27,165 nt of DNA from JBATTK01 sp049670505 (GTDB lineage Bacteria > Bacteroidota > Bacteroidia > Flavobacteriales > Flavobacteriaceae). Every line of letters starts with the position of its first letter. The first letter of the stretch is position 1. Positions 1 to 9,068 of the stretch are shown piece by piece. The notes below the pieces were generated by a model. That model was not told the origin of the DNA, searched no databases, and was given only the letters and a program-made list of their open reading frames with translations. The DNA is taken from contig JBATTK010000140.1 of the NCBI GenBank assembly GCA_049670505.1, positions 1-27,165 on the forward strand, in the 5' to 3' direction. A program made the position numbers and the translations under genes.

Positions 1-875
1 GCATTGTTCCTGTCCTGTATGGCAAAAAATCCTTCGGAAGCATTATATATTTCATAGTAATTAAAACTTTTTTTGGGCAATAGCTTTTTATACTGGTCCT
101 GATAAGGGTTAAAATTTACCCCACCATGAAAATATACTTCCAAGTTTTCCCAAATTTGAAAAAGATGGTCTTTGCCGGTTTCTTCCAAAACGTTGTTCAA
201 CAGCACCAACATCCAGGAAGGGACCCCGGCCAAGCTGGTAACATTTTCTTCTATGCTCTCTTGGATGATAGCCCCCATTTTGGTTTCCCATTCGCTCATT
301 AAGGATACCCTACTACTTGGTGTACTGCTCAATTCTGCCCAGAAAGGCATATTATCTATCAAAATAGCGGATAGGTCCCCGAAAAATGTTCCATTATCCT
401 CATAAAGTTCCTTGCTACCTCCCAAACGTAGGCTCTTTCCGGTAAACAACTGTGAATTCTCATTGTTGTTCAAATAAAGACAAAGCAGATCTTTTCCTGA
501 TTTATAATGGCAATCTTCCAGGGCCTCGGAGCTCACAGGAATAAATTTACTCTTGGCATTGGTAGTGCCACTACTTTTGGCAAACCACTTGATCGTCGTT
601 GGCCAAAAGATATTCTGCTCGCCCTTTCGGGTACGTTCTATCATGGATTCAGCCTCCTCATAACATACGATGGGGACACGATCGGCAAAGGTCTCATAAT
701 TGTTGATGGATTCAAATCCGTAGGTTTTTCCTATTTCAGTATCCCTGGCAATTGAAATTAGCTGGTTCAGTACTTCTTCCTGCACCTCGGCAGGGTATTT
801 TAGAAAAAGTTCTATCTGATGATAACGCTTTTTCAACAACCAGGAAGCAATGGAGTTGAATAAAGGTATTGGCAT
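1..875 (-). CDS. GH3 auxin-responsive promoter family protein (C-terminal part outside window)
   Basis: The reading frame runs from an ATG at 873-875 leftward off the window edge, giving about 291 residues. It begins MPIPLFNSIASWLLKKR. Recognisable GH3-family stretches follow: VPIVCYEEAE, then the phosphate-loop-like WFAKSSGTTNAKSKFIPV, then FTGKSLRLGGS and SLAGVPSWMLVLLNNVL. GH3 proteins belong to the acyl-adenylate superfamily (ANL); plant members conjugate amino acids to jasmonate or auxin, while the substrate of the bacteroidetal members is unknown to me. Full-length relatives are about 500 residues, so the adenylate-binding C-terminal half is missing only because the window ends. The gene is divergent from the DUF2797 gene, with a repeat element between them. 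Family assignment is firm; the reaction is not known. Confidence 0.9.
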   Translation of the reverse strand, partial: MPIPLFNSIASWLLKKRYHQIELFLKYPAEVQEEVLNQLISIARDTEIGKTYGFESINNYETFADRVPIVCYEEAESMIERTRKGEQNIFWPTTIKWFAKSSGTTNAKSKFIPVSSEALEDCHYKSGKDLLCLYLNNNENSQLFTGKSLRLGGSKELYEDNGTFFGDLSAILIDNMPFWAELSSTPSSRVSLMSEWETKMGAIIQESIEENVTSLAGVPSWMLVLLNNVLEETGKDHLFQIWENLEVYFHGGVNFNPYQDQYKKLLPKKSFNYYEIYNASEGFFAIQDRNN

Positions 876-973
876 TTTTAGGTATCTTTATCCCGTAAAT
901 TTACAGGCCGTAAAATTTAGTTTGTTCTATTCAAAAATCGCTACTAAAGTTAGCATTTTCAAATGGATTCTCT

Positions 974-1134
974 GAACTCGTCTTGAATTTTTGTTTGGAA
1001 CCGAGGTTTTTGGCTTTTGAGGTCTAATGAAGGCTTTTTTGAGTAGCATAGCCATAGCTACGGTACGAAAAAAAGACAAAATTAGAGCTTAAAATGTGAA
1101 AATCACAGGTAAAAGAGAAAGTCAAGACGAGTTC
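974..1134. repeat. Intergenic palindrome-bounded repeat, copy A
   Basis: Perfect 13 bp inverted repeats GAACTCGTCTTGA (974-986) and TCAAGACGAGTTC (1122-1134) bound a 161 bp unit. Read on the minus strand, its core contains AATTTTGTCTTTTT, then ACCGTAGCTATGGCTATGC, then AAAAAAGCCTTC. These blocks recur in the same order at 4685-4844 and, more weakly, at 7409-7580. It fills the gap between two divergent genes. The unit could be a non-autonomous mobile repeat or a structured RNA; the sequence alone does not decide. Confidence 0.6.
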
Positions 1135-1152
1135 TCTAATAAAAAAACTTTT

Positions 1153-1947
1153 ATGCAATACGAAGGGGTATTAAAAAAAATGCAAAGTGAAATGGGGCGA
1201 CCCATACAATACTATTTGGTTTTTGAGACCGATTTTCTCAACCTCAACCAGGTACTTGATAAAGAGCTGCAAATCAACTTTATAAAATACCAATGTCTCA
1301 ATTGTGGCGAGGATAGACCCATTTATCGGCAAGGGTTCTGTAAACGGTGTTTTTTTGAGATTCCCTCCGCAGGGGATTGGATCATGCGCCCTGAACTAAG
1401 CACCGCACATCTGGATAAGGAAGATAGGGACTTGGCTTATGAAAAGAGGGTGCAATTGCAGCCACATATCGTGTATTTGGCCAATTCTAGCAATATAAAA
1501 GTAGGAGTAACCCGTAAAACCCAAGTTCCTACCCGATGGATCGATCAGGGTGCCCATGAGGCCATTGAAATCGTAGAAGTTCCCAATCGCTATTTGGCCG
1601 GTATTACGGAAGTTGCCTTAAAAGATCATATTGGCGATAAGACCAATTGGCGAAAAATGTTGACCAACCAGGTAGTGGACGAAAATTTGGTCGAATGGCG
1701 AAACAGACTACAGACCTATATACCTGAGGAAGCGGCCAATTATTTTATTGAAAGTAATGAAGAGACCCATTTGGAGTTTCCCGTGCTACAATACCCGTTA
1801 AAGGTAAAAAGTCTTAATCTGGATAAAACCCCCAACTTTAAAGGTGTTTTAAAAGGTATAAAGGGGCAGTACCTCATCTTTGCCGACGATACGGTATTCA
1901 ATATTCGAGGAAGTGAGGGGTACTATGTTGGCCTCGGCATTAATTAA
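1153..1947 (+). CDS. DUF2797 zinc-ribbon protein
   Basis: This 264-residue protein matches the flavobacterial DUF2797 family. It has a CxxC pair at C48/C51 and a second at C63/C66 (CLNCG...FCKRC), which form a likely zinc ribbon, followed by the conserved stretches MRPELSTAHLD, LANSSNIKVGVTRK, TRWIDQGA and EIVEVPNRYLAG. The function of the family is unknown to me. I place the start at ATG 1153 (MQYEGVLKKM), because family members begin there. The frame is open upstream to a GTG at 1096, but those 19 codons lie in the repeat at 974-1134. The 3' end overlaps the convergent AsmA gene by 8 bp, so both stop codons lie within each other's frame. Confidence 0.88.
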   Translation: MQYEGVLKKMQSEMGRPIQYYLVFETDFLNLNQVLDKELQINFIKYQCLNCGEDRPIYRQGFCKRCFFEIPSAGDWIMRPELSTAHLDKEDRDLAYEKRVQLQPHIVYLANSSNIKVGVTRKTQVPTRWIDQGAHEAIEIVEVPNRYLAGITEVALKDHIGDKTNWRKMLTNQVVDENLVEWRNRLQTYIPEEAANYFIESNEETHLEFPVLQYPLKVKSLNLDKTPNFKGVLKGIKGQYLIFADDTVFNIRGSEGYYVGLGIN

Positions 1948-4669
1948 CGGTATCCTTTTTCTTCTTTTTCTTTCTTAAAAGTCCGCCCAGGATATCACTG
2001 GCCGCTTCTTTTACAGGGTCTTTTTTAGCTGTGGCAGAATCCGCTTTTACCTTATCCGCATCTTTTTCTTTGGAAGAACCGCCCAATATTCCGTCCAAAG
2101 CTTCTTTCACCTTATCACCAGAATTTTCTTGACCGGTAGTATCTTTCGATGAATTTCCCGAAAGGATACCCCCAATAAGATTTTTGGCCTCATCCTTACC
2201 TCGATTCACCAATTTCTGTTTTTGGATTTCAACAAGCTGTGTGGTTAGATTCTTAACCCCGGAGGTCATGTCCGTACTTACAGTGGGATTGGTATAGCCA
2301 CCCCCAATATTTGCGGTTACCGGTATGGTTAAATTTTCCAATTCGGTATCATCAATTTTCGCAATGAGATTATTTATTTCACTGCCCAAATATTTGGCAG
2401 GAACCTCCAAGGTAGCTGCATAATTTAGTTTCTTATCAAAGGTATGGCCTCCGGACACATTAACCGCTATATCTTCATAGTTAATGGTAAAAGGTTTTAC
2501 CTTTACTGCACCATTTTCAAAAGAAAGTGCCGTTTTTAGCCCTTGTAGATTAAGCTTATCCGCTTTTACAAAATCTAGTTTGCTACTTAATGCCGATAGC
2601 AGTTTTGAGTTGTCGGTGTCAATATCGGTCGCCAACAATTCTGCCAACGCTTTTCCGGAAATCGTAGCGAGGTCGGGTGTGAAATCATTGTTTAAATTTC
2701 CCGAAAGTTCAATATCGGAATTCAACTTGCCCCGCAAAGCACTGGCTATTGGTGCCAAAACATTAAATAGTTCCAATGCTTTAAAGGTCTCCCCTATTTG
2801 GAAACTGTCCATTCCCAATTTCATGTTAAACGTTGGGGTTTGTTTTTTCGTGGATACCTCCCCGTTCAGGGCCAATTTACCATCGAAAATAGAAGAAGTC
2901 ATATTGGTCAAGATCGCTTTTTCATCCTTGATCCGAAGATTGCCCGAAACATTCCTCAAGGTAAGATTATCATAAAGTACGGTATTTGCCGAGGCATTGA
3001 TCGTACAGTCCAAAAAAGAAGGGATTTTTATACTTTCCGCTGCGGAAGGCACCGTGTTTTTATCGGAGCCATCATTTTTTTCTTCGAAAACTTCTTCGGC
3101 TACCATAAAATCGTTCAAGACAAAGGTGTCCGATTTTAAATCAAAGTTGCCCTCCACGTTTTCATCATTGAAGAGAAATCCTAAGAGATTATTTATGGAT
3201 CCAGTAGCATTAAAATCGGTTTTACCGGTAGCACCATTGAATTCGTTCAGTACAACGGTATTCGGATTAAAGGTCAGGGCGGTGGATTTAATTTTTATAG
3301 GATTGGGTATTTCCTCGCTCGTATACTCAAAATTGGTAAGGTTCATGGTACCATTGGTCTTAGTACTCCCATATTGTTTGTTTTCTACGGAAGCCATATC
3401 AAAAGCGGTAGTAACATCCGCATTTAAGATTCCCTTAAGGTCCAGATCTGATGGTACCGGATATGCCTTGGAAATATTGGCCAGATTCATTTTAGCATCC
3501 ATATGAGCATTCACCTTAGGGTTTCCCAGTAAATCTACAATTTTAGAGGTCATATTGAACCGGTCTTCATCTATGCTAAAAGAGAGTTTTCTTATGTCTA
3601 CATAAGTATCCTCGGTTATTCCGGTGGTATTATGGACCGCTACATCAATAAACACATTTTGAACAGATTTCGGAAGATCTGGATATTTAAAAGAAGCGTT
3701 TTCGGAATTTATTGTAATACCGAATTTTGGAATATGCTCATCATCTACCAATCCTTTAAATTCCCCTGCCACTACAAAATTTCCACTGGTCTTTACGTTT
3801 TCGATATTCTTGGAGTATTCCTCGGGAATGACCGCCAGAAAATTCTTAAAATCAGAGGACAAGGTCTTAAAGCGAATATCGACTTCCTGATTAGTTTCGT
3901 TCACTTTTACGAAACCTTCGAATACCAAGGGCAACTGATTGATCAGGGCCTCATTTTTTAGGAAAGAATACTTGTTTTCTTTTAAATCGATACCTATCAG
4001 GGCATCCAGTTGTATTTTATTATTGTTCAGATAGTTGGTGCTATCCATTTGAAAGGAGATCAAAGCCTTGGTTTTGGTATCCAATTCCGAATTTTCTAAA
4101 GATAGATCCCCATTACCGGAATGATTCACATCGGTGAGCATCAAATATAAGGCCGTGGAAAGATCATTGTATGCTATTTCAGAATTTGTGATCTCATAGG
4201 ATTCCAGGGAAAGTGTAAAACTATCTCCCCCTTTATCCGTGCTCGAATCGGATTCGGGAGTGGTTTCCCTTGCTATGTCATAATTGGCATTCTCGGCCTC
4301 ATCGATTTTCACATTGAGTTTGGCTCCATCTACCTTTAAACTGGTAATAGTAATAGGATCATCGGCATTCTTGAACAACTCCCTTATAGACATTTTCAAT
4401 GCCACTTGCTTTGAGGAAAACAAGGTATCACCTTCAAAGGGCGCATTGTTGACCAAGGAAATATCGGTAAGTGCAACTTTTGCATTAGGGAAACTACTGA
4501 AGAGGCTTAAATCCGCTTCGGCAAAATCAAAAGTGGCATCAATATTGGCATTGACCTTATTCTTCATAATATCCGATATCTTACTTTTCAGAAAAAAAGG
4601 TGCAGCGACCAAAGTTGTAATAAAAAGCAACAAAAGAATACCGACTATTTTTAAAATCTTCTTTTTCAT
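1940..4669 (-). CDS. AsmA-family protein
   Basis: A 909-residue protein with one N-terminal membrane segment at about residues 5-26 (KILKIVGILLLLFITTLVAA), followed by a very long beta-rich periplasmic region. The layout and composition fit the AsmA/TamB-like group of bridge-like proteins, which are thought to help move lipids between the membranes. Typical features are the early FPNAKVALTDISLVN stretch, repeated alternating-hydrophobic strands, and an AsmA_2-type C-terminal half (LNGEVSTKKQTPTFNMKLGMDSF onward, then LNSDIELSGNL). The last 15 residues are a lysine run, preceded by DILGG-type repeats (ILGGS, ILGGL). It lies downstream of yhhQ and sppA, but 211 bp and a repeat element separate it from yhhQ, so it probably has its own promoter. 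Confidence 0.82.
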   Translation of the reverse strand: MKKKILKIVGILLLLFITTLVAAPFFLKSKISDIMKNKVNANIDATFDFAEADLSLFSSFPNAKVALTDISLVNNAPFEGDTLFSSKQVALKMSIRELFKNADDPITITSLKVDGAKLNVKIDEAENANYDIARETTPESDSSTDKGGDSFTLSLESYEITNSEIAYNDLSTALYLMLTDVNHSGNGDLSLENSELDTKTKALISFQMDSTNYLNNNKIQLDALIGIDLKENKYSFLKNEALINQLPLVFEGFVKVNETNQEVDIRFKTLSSDFKNFLAVIPEEYSKNIENVKTSGNFVVAGEFKGLVDDEHIPKFGITINSENASFKYPDLPKSVQNVFIDVAVHNTTGITEDTYVDIRKLSFSIDEDRFNMTSKIVDLLGNPKVNAHMDAKMNLANISKAYPVPSDLDLKGILNADVTTAFDMASVENKQYGSTKTNGTMNLTNFEYTSEEIPNPIKIKSTALTFNPNTVVLNEFNGATGKTDFNATGSINNLLGFLFNDENVEGNFDLKSDTFVLNDFMVAEEVFEEKNDGSDKNTVPSAAESIKIPSFLDCTINASANTVLYDNLTLRNVSGNLRIKDEKAILTNMTSSIFDGKLALNGEVSTKKQTPTFNMKLGMDSFQIGETFKALELFNVLAPIASALRGKLNSDIELSGNLNNDFTPDLATISGKALAELLATDIDTDNSKLLSALSSKLDFVKADKLNLQGLKTALSFENGAVKVKPFTINYEDIAVNVSGGHTFDKKLNYAATLEVPAKYLGSEINNLIAKIDDTELENLTIPVTANIGGGYTNPTVSTDMTSGVKNLTTQLVEIQKQKLVNRGKDEAKNLIGGILSGNSSKDTTGQENSGDKVKEALDGILGGSSKEKDADKVKADSATAKKDPVKEAASDILGGLLRKKKKKKDTVN

Positions 4670-4684
4670 ATCTATTATCTAAAT

Positions 4685-4844
4685 GAACTTATCTTGAGTT
4701 ATTGTAATTTGTTGCAAAATCCCATTTTGCATCCAAATTTTGTCTTTTTCTCCCTCCGTAGCCCTGCTATGCAGCTTGAAAAAGCCTTCTTTTGAACACA
4801 AAATCTTAATTTTTCGCTTAAATGAAACAACTCAACATGAGTTC
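4685..4844. repeat. Intergenic palindrome-bounded repeat, copy B
   Basis: The unit is 160 bp. Its arms GAACTTATCTTGAGTTATT (4685-4703) and the reverse complement of 4826-4844 (GAACTCATGTTGAGTTGTT) match at 16 of 19 positions. The core blocks AAATTTTGTCTTTTT, CCGTAGC, GCTATGC and GAAAAAGCCTTC have the same order and spacing as copy A read in reverse. The outer arm resembles copy A's (both GAACT then CTTGA). It fills the gap between yhhQ and the AsmA gene. Confidence 0.6.
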
Positions 4845-4880
4845 TATTCCTTTCTTATGAACTAAAAAAAGACCTGATTA

Positions 4881-5591
4881 TTATGTGTCGAGATCTATTT
4901 CCTGTCCAACGGCAAGATGAAACCGCTTTCTAAGGATATATACGAAAAAATACAGCAAAGGGGTGTCCAGAAATGCTATAAAAATCTTAAAAAGAAAACC
5001 GCTGATGACCAGACCGTAAAACAGGCTCCAGGGAAGTACTTGAAAAATACATAGGAGCCCTACCACTGTAAAAGTATCTATGAACTGGGAAAGGAAGGTA
5101 GAAAAATTGTTGCGAAGCCATAGATATTTACCCTTTGTCATCCTTTTCCAGAAATGATAAATAGCGATATCTACGTATTGTGCTGCCAAGTAGGCCAGCA
5201 TGGATGCTAAAACGGCAATGGGCGATAACGCAAATACTTTTCCAAAAGTGGTGTCATCTATCGGGGAGGTAGGGATGGCCGGAGCAACGTTTGCCAACAA
5301 TAAGATTCCCATAGAAAAAAAGGAGGCAAAAATTCCTGCGGTTACAATTTGATTAGCTTTTCGTTTACCAAAAATCTCGGAAATGAGATCGGTAATCAAG
5401 AAAGTCAAGGGATATGGCAATATCCCTACCGAAAGTTCAAATATGGGCGCCCCGAATACAGTAATCTCACCAAAAGGGTTCCAATAAAAGAATTTTTGGA
5501 AAATAAGATTGGATACGACCAACGAAGTGATAAAAAGAGCTCCTAGATACAAATAAATGGTATAGGCAAGCTTTTTGTCCTTTAGCGTCAT
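4881..5591 (-). CDS. yhhQ: Queuosine precursor transporter (YhhQ/VUT family)
   Basis: A 236-residue polytopic inner-membrane protein with about six hydrophobic segments. The diagnostic YhhQ motifs are present: YPLTFLITDLISEIFGKRKA near residues 60-79, with the usual TDxxxExxG signature, and NNFSTFLSQFIDTFTV near residues 160-176. Characterised members import queuosine precursors (preQ0/preQ1) for tRNA modification. The start ATG lies only 3 bp after the sppA stop, so the two genes are probably co-transcribed, although no functional link between them is obvious. Substrate specificity is inferred from the family. Confidence 0.88.
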   Translation of the reverse strand: MTLKDKKLAYTIYLYLGALFITSLVVSNLIFQKFFYWNPFGEITVFGAPIFELSVGILPYPLTFLITDLISEIFGKRKANQIVTAGIFASFFSMGILLLANVAPAIPTSPIDDTTFGKVFALSPIAVLASMLAYLAAQYVDIAIYHFWKRMTKGKYLWLRNNFSTFLSQFIDTFTVVGLLCIFQVLPWSLFYGLVISGFLFKIFIAFLDTPLLYFFVYILRKRFHLAVGQEIDLDT

Positions 5592-5594
5592 CTA

Positions 5595-7355
5595 TTATTC
5601 AATATTTAGGAAAAAAGGCATCCTGGCCTGAATTCCTTTTTGCCGTATTGCCGATCTGATCTGTTTTAAAATAGTGTATGCCTCGGTTCCGATTTCCGCT
5701 TCTATGAGAGCCTCTTTATTCCTAGCGCTTGTTCCTCCAAAATCTTCCATTAAACGCTCAAAACTGGATTTGTATTTTGGGAATTTTTTGATACCATAAG
5801 ATTCCAGACCGGCAATGGAAGCAGCTTCGGCTATAGCGTCATCCAGACCACCGAGTTCGTCCACAAGCCCTAACCTAAGCGCATCTATACCGCTCCAAAC
5901 CCTACCTTGCGCTAAACTATCCGCTTCGGCGACGGTTATCTTTCTTCCTTCCGAAACGCGTTCCAAAAAAGTCTGATAGATGTCTTCAATACCTTCTTGG
6001 GCAACATCCCTAAATTCATCGCTCATAGGCTCAAAAAGAGAATAGCCTACCGAATTCTTATTGGTACTCACTTGTTCCGCGTTTATTCCGATATTCCCGG
6101 CCAATTCACTGATATTGGGAATGGTGCCAAAAACACCAATAGATCCTGTTATTGTGGTTGGTTCTGCAAAAATCTTATTGGCACCAACGGCAATATAGTA
6201 CCCTCCGGAAGCGGCCAAATTACCCATAGAAACCACTACTGGTTTTATTTTTTTTGTCAATTCTATTTCCCTCCAAATGATATCGGAGACCAATGCACTT
6301 CCTCCAGGGGAGTCTACCCGTAGTACTATCGCCTTGATGTCCTCATCTTCACGAGCCTTTTTTAAAGCTTCATTAATAATCCCCTGCCCAATAAAATCAG
6401 GGCTTCCTTCACCGTACATAATCTCTCCCTGCGCATAAACGATAGCAATTTTCTTATCACCGGAATAAATTTTCTCCTTGTTCGCGACCTTTATATAATC
6501 CTCAAGTGCAACATAGTTTATTTCATCGGTTGCATCAAGACCTGTGGTGCTTTTTAAGAACTCCTCATACTGGTCATAATGTACGACACCATCGATCAAT
6601 CCTGAAAAATTGGCATACTTGGGACTTCTTCCACCCAAGGTATCGGCAATCCTATTTAAATTTTCCGGGCTTATTTTTCTTTCCTCGGAAATATCATCGA
6701 TAATTGTACCCCAGAGCGCTTGGATCAACTCGCCGATCTGTTTTCTGTTGGCCTCGCTCATTTCGTTGGAAAGAAAAGGTTCTACGGCGCTCTTATACTT
6801 TCCATGACGGATCACCTCTATCTTTACCCCAGTTTTCTCCTGTAGATCCTTGTAAAATAGTACTTCTGCGGACAAGCCCCTAAAATCCATCCCCCCTAGC
6901 GGATTTAGATAAATCTCATCCGCTATGCTGGCCAAATAATAGTCTTTTTGCATATAAAAGTCACCATAGGCATAGATAAACTTACCGCTCTCCTTAAAAT
7001 CCTTTAGTGCTTTGCGAATTGCCTGCGTCTGCGAAAGACCGGCAAGGACAAAACTATTGTTGATACTGATACCTTTTATGTTATCATCGTCCTTTGCCAC
7101 TTTAATCGCATGCAAAATTTCATCCAACCCTTGGGATGCTTCCATAAACACAGAGAACGGGTCCGATTCATTGGTTCCTACATAATCCTTTATCGGTTTC
7201 TGGATTTGAAGTTCCAATACCGAGTTTTTCTTTACCGCAACGCTATCTTCCGCACTACTTACCAAACCAACAAAGATGAAAAACATTACAAATAGGATTC
7301 CAAAGGCCATAAGGCAACCAACAATGGCCGCGAGTAGATTTCTTAAAAATTTCAT
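5595..7355 (-). CDS. sppA: Signal peptide peptidase SppA, 67K type
   Basis: This is a double-length SppA of about 586 residues, the Gram-negative form with two tandem S49 domains. A single membrane anchor lies at residues 6-33. The catalytic dyad is visible: the lysine in RHGKYKSAVEPF (second K, residue 188 with my start) and the serine in GNLAASGGYYIA (residue 383). The substrate-cleft stretch LRVDSPGGSA is also present. The enzyme degrades signal peptides released in the inner membrane. I take the start at ATG 7355 (MKFLRNLL); a TTG three codons upstream is also in frame but is less likely. The gene is followed after 3 bp by yhhQ. Confidence 0.93.
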   Translation of the reverse strand: MKFLRNLLAAIVGCLMAFGILFVMFFIFVGLVSSAEDSVAVKKNSVLELQIQKPIKDYVGTNESDPFSVFMEASQGLDEILHAIKVAKDDDNIKGISINNSFVLAGLSQTQAIRKALKDFKESGKFIYAYGDFYMQKDYYLASIADEIYLNPLGGMDFRGLSAEVLFYKDLQEKTGVKIEVIRHGKYKSAVEPFLSNEMSEANRKQIGELIQALWGTIIDDISEERKISPENLNRIADTLGGRSPKYANFSGLIDGVVHYDQYEEFLKSTTGLDATDEINYVALEDYIKVANKEKIYSGDKKIAIVYAQGEIMYGEGSPDFIGQGIINEALKKAREDEDIKAIVLRVDSPGGSALVSDIIWREIELTKKIKPVVVSMGNLAASGGYYIAVGANKIFAEPTTITGSIGVFGTIPNISELAGNIGINAEQVSTNKNSVGYSLFEPMSDEFRDVAQEGIEDIYQTFLERVSEGRKITVAEADSLAQGRVWSGIDALRLGLVDELGGLDDAIAEAASIAGLESYGIKKFPKYKSSFERLMEDFGGTSARNKEALIEAEIGTEAYTILKQIRSAIRQKGIQARMPFFLNIE

Positions 7356-7408
7356 TAACAGCAATTTAGTTTAAGCCGCAAAGATAACCAATGTTAACAT
7401 TTTTCCTT

Positions 7409-7580
7409 AGAGACTGTTTTGAAATATATCGATTATTTTTTTATGCCCCTTTTTAAGCCCTTTTTCGTTAAAATTTTATACCGTAGCTAGGGCTATGTTA
7501 GTCCGCCAGCTGGCGGATGCCTATAATGACATTAAAAAGTACCTATATAAATTCCAATCACACATTTCAAAACAGTCTCT
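7409..7580. repeat. Intergenic palindrome-bounded repeat, copy C, with internal short palindrome
   Basis: Perfect 17 bp inverted arms AGAGACTGTTTTGAAAT (7409-7425) and ATTTCAAAACAGTCTCT (7564-7580) bound a 172 bp unit. Its centre reads TACCGTAGCTAGGGCTATG, which matches copy A's core at all but two positions. Just after this core lies a perfect 16 bp palindrome, TCCGCCAGCTGGCGGA (7502-7517), absent from copies A and B. This can account for the extra length. The arm sequence is unrelated to those of A and B, yet it still pairs perfectly. The unit sits between divergent sppA and folK. Confidence 0.6.
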
Positions 7581-7651
7581 TAATCAATTTTATCTATTTA
7601 AAGATGATTTCTTTTTATGTAGGTTTGTTTTACCTATTTTGATTACATATT

Positions 7652-8797
7652 ATGCCAAATACCGTAACCTCATATCTTTCCTTGGGAAGTAATTTGGGCG
7701 ACAAGCCCAACAATTTACAACAGGCAGTGTTCTTGCTTCATAAAAAGGCAGGGGAGGTAGCGCGTATATCCCATGTGTACCGTACCGCATCCTGGGGTTT
7801 TACATCCGATGATTTTTTAAATATTTGTGTTGCCCTTAAAACCGATCTATCCCCGGAAGATCTTTTGGAGACCATCTTAAAAATTGAGGAATCCTTGGGA
7901 AGGAAACGTTCGGAAGCAGAAGGATATGAAGCCAGAACAATTGATATCGACATCTTGTACTATGACTTTGAAATTCTGCAAACGGAAACGTTAACCTTAC
8001 CACATCCACAATTGCAGCTGCGACGTTTTGTATTAAAACCCCTGGCGGATATTGCGCCCCAGTTTTACCATCCCATATTGATAAAAGATACGCGTAACCT
8101 TTTACAGGAATGCAGGGACAAAAGTGTTCCCGAAAGGACGGCACATCGATTTTTCAAAGATTTAGGAGAGCTTTTTTCAGGTTTGAACTTTATTGCTATT
8201 GAAGGTAATATCGGTGCCGGAAAAACTACTTTGGCCCATAAGATTGCAGAAGATTTTAATGCAAAATTAGTATTGGAACGTTTTGCGGACAATCCTTTTT
8301 TACCCAAATTCTATGAAGATCAGAGTAGATATGCCTTTCCTTTGGAGATGTCCTTTTTAGCGGACCGCTACCAACAATTTACGGACGATACCTCACAGTT
8401 TGATTTGTTTCGCCAGTTTATGGTGAGTGATTATGATATATATAAATCGCTCATTTTTGCAAAGATAACACTACAAGAGGAAGAATTTGGATTGTATAGA
8501 AAAGTATTCAATTTCATGTACCAGGAAGTAAAGAAGCCCAAGATTTATGTTTATCTCTACCAAAATACCGCTCGTTTACTAGAGAATATTAAGAAAAGGG
8601 GAAGGGACTATGAACAAAATATAGCTTCGGAATATCTAGAAAAAATCAATCGGGGCTATTTTGATTTCATCAAAAGCTATCCGGAACAGAACAATCTTGT
8701 CATTGATGTTTCGGACCTGGATTTTGTAGAAAGTGTAAAGGATTATGAATTTATCCTCGATAAAATTCAAAAATTCGCCGCTAATCTGTCTTTTTAA
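7652..8797 (+). CDS. folK: Fused HPPK (FolK) and deoxynucleoside kinase
   Basis: A 381-residue two-domain protein. Residues 1-150 are 6-hydroxymethyl-7,8-dihydropterin pyrophosphokinase of the folate pathway: SLGSNLGDKPNNL, YRTASWGF, then RTIDIDILYYD with Mg-binding D98 and D100, and LPHPQLQLRRFVLKPLADI. Residues 178-381 are a deoxynucleoside kinase: Walker A GNIGAGKTT at 185-193, the catalytic-glutamate stretch LERF (E209), and the lid-like KKRGRDYEQ region, which help phosphorylate salvaged deoxynucleosides. The fusion joins folate synthesis to nucleotide salvage. I recall it as common in Flavobacteriia, so it is probably not an assembly error. A good intrinsic terminator follows at 8890-8917. 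Confidence 0.93.
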   Translation: MPNTVTSYLSLGSNLGDKPNNLQQAVFLLHKKAGEVARISHVYRTASWGFTSDDFLNICVALKTDLSPEDLLETILKIEESLGRKRSEAEGYEARTIDIDILYYDFEILQTETLTLPHPQLQLRRFVLKPLADIAPQFYHPILIKDTRNLLQECRDKSVPERTAHRFFKDLGELFSGLNFIAIEGNIGAGKTTLAHKIAEDFNAKLVLERFADNPFLPKFYEDQSRYAFPLEMSFLADRYQQFTDDTSQFDLFRQFMVSDYDIYKSLIFAKITLQEEEFGLYRKVFNFMYQEVKKPKIYVYLYQNTARLLENIKKRGRDYEQNIASEYLEKINRGYFDFIKSYPEQNNLVIDVSDLDFVESVKDYEFILDKIQKFAANLSF

Positions 8798-8889
8798 GAT
8801 AAATTTTGCAAATTTCTTGCATAGCACATCTCAATTTGCTTTATTGCGTACGGAAAAAGCAACTAACTAGCTCAAACTATATATCCATG

Positions 8890-8917
8890 ACCCTGGCGGT
8901 AATCGTCGGGGTTTTTT
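8890..8917 (+). terminator. Intrinsic terminator after folK fusion
   Basis: The arms ACCCTGGCG (8890-8898) and CGTCGGGGT (8904-8912) form a 9 bp stem with two wobble pairs and a GTAAT loop, followed by a T tract ending at 8917. Flanking TATCCAT and ATGGATA could extend the fold. The rest of the 8798-9068 gap shows nothing I can identify. Confidence 0.75.
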
Positions 8918-9068
8918 ATGGATAGTTTCCAAGGATACTTAAAAACCGGGATGAAAGTCGGAATACTACCGTCCGTTCCGGCATGGTCCGAAACCTTCTC
9001 GTTTCATTGCTCAAAAGTTCCAAATAAGATACCCTCTACTCCTATCCATGTCATAATTACGATATCCC

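Noticed and set aside
1096..1152. GTG start giving a 283-residue DUF2797 protein
   Set aside because: The extra 19 codons lie in the inverted-repeat element and are not part of the family N terminus, which begins MQYEG.
2484..3506. Long plus-strand frames (163 and 169 codons) opposite the AsmA-like gene
   Set aside because: They are antisense shadows of a well-supported 909-codon gene, overlap each other and show no family features.
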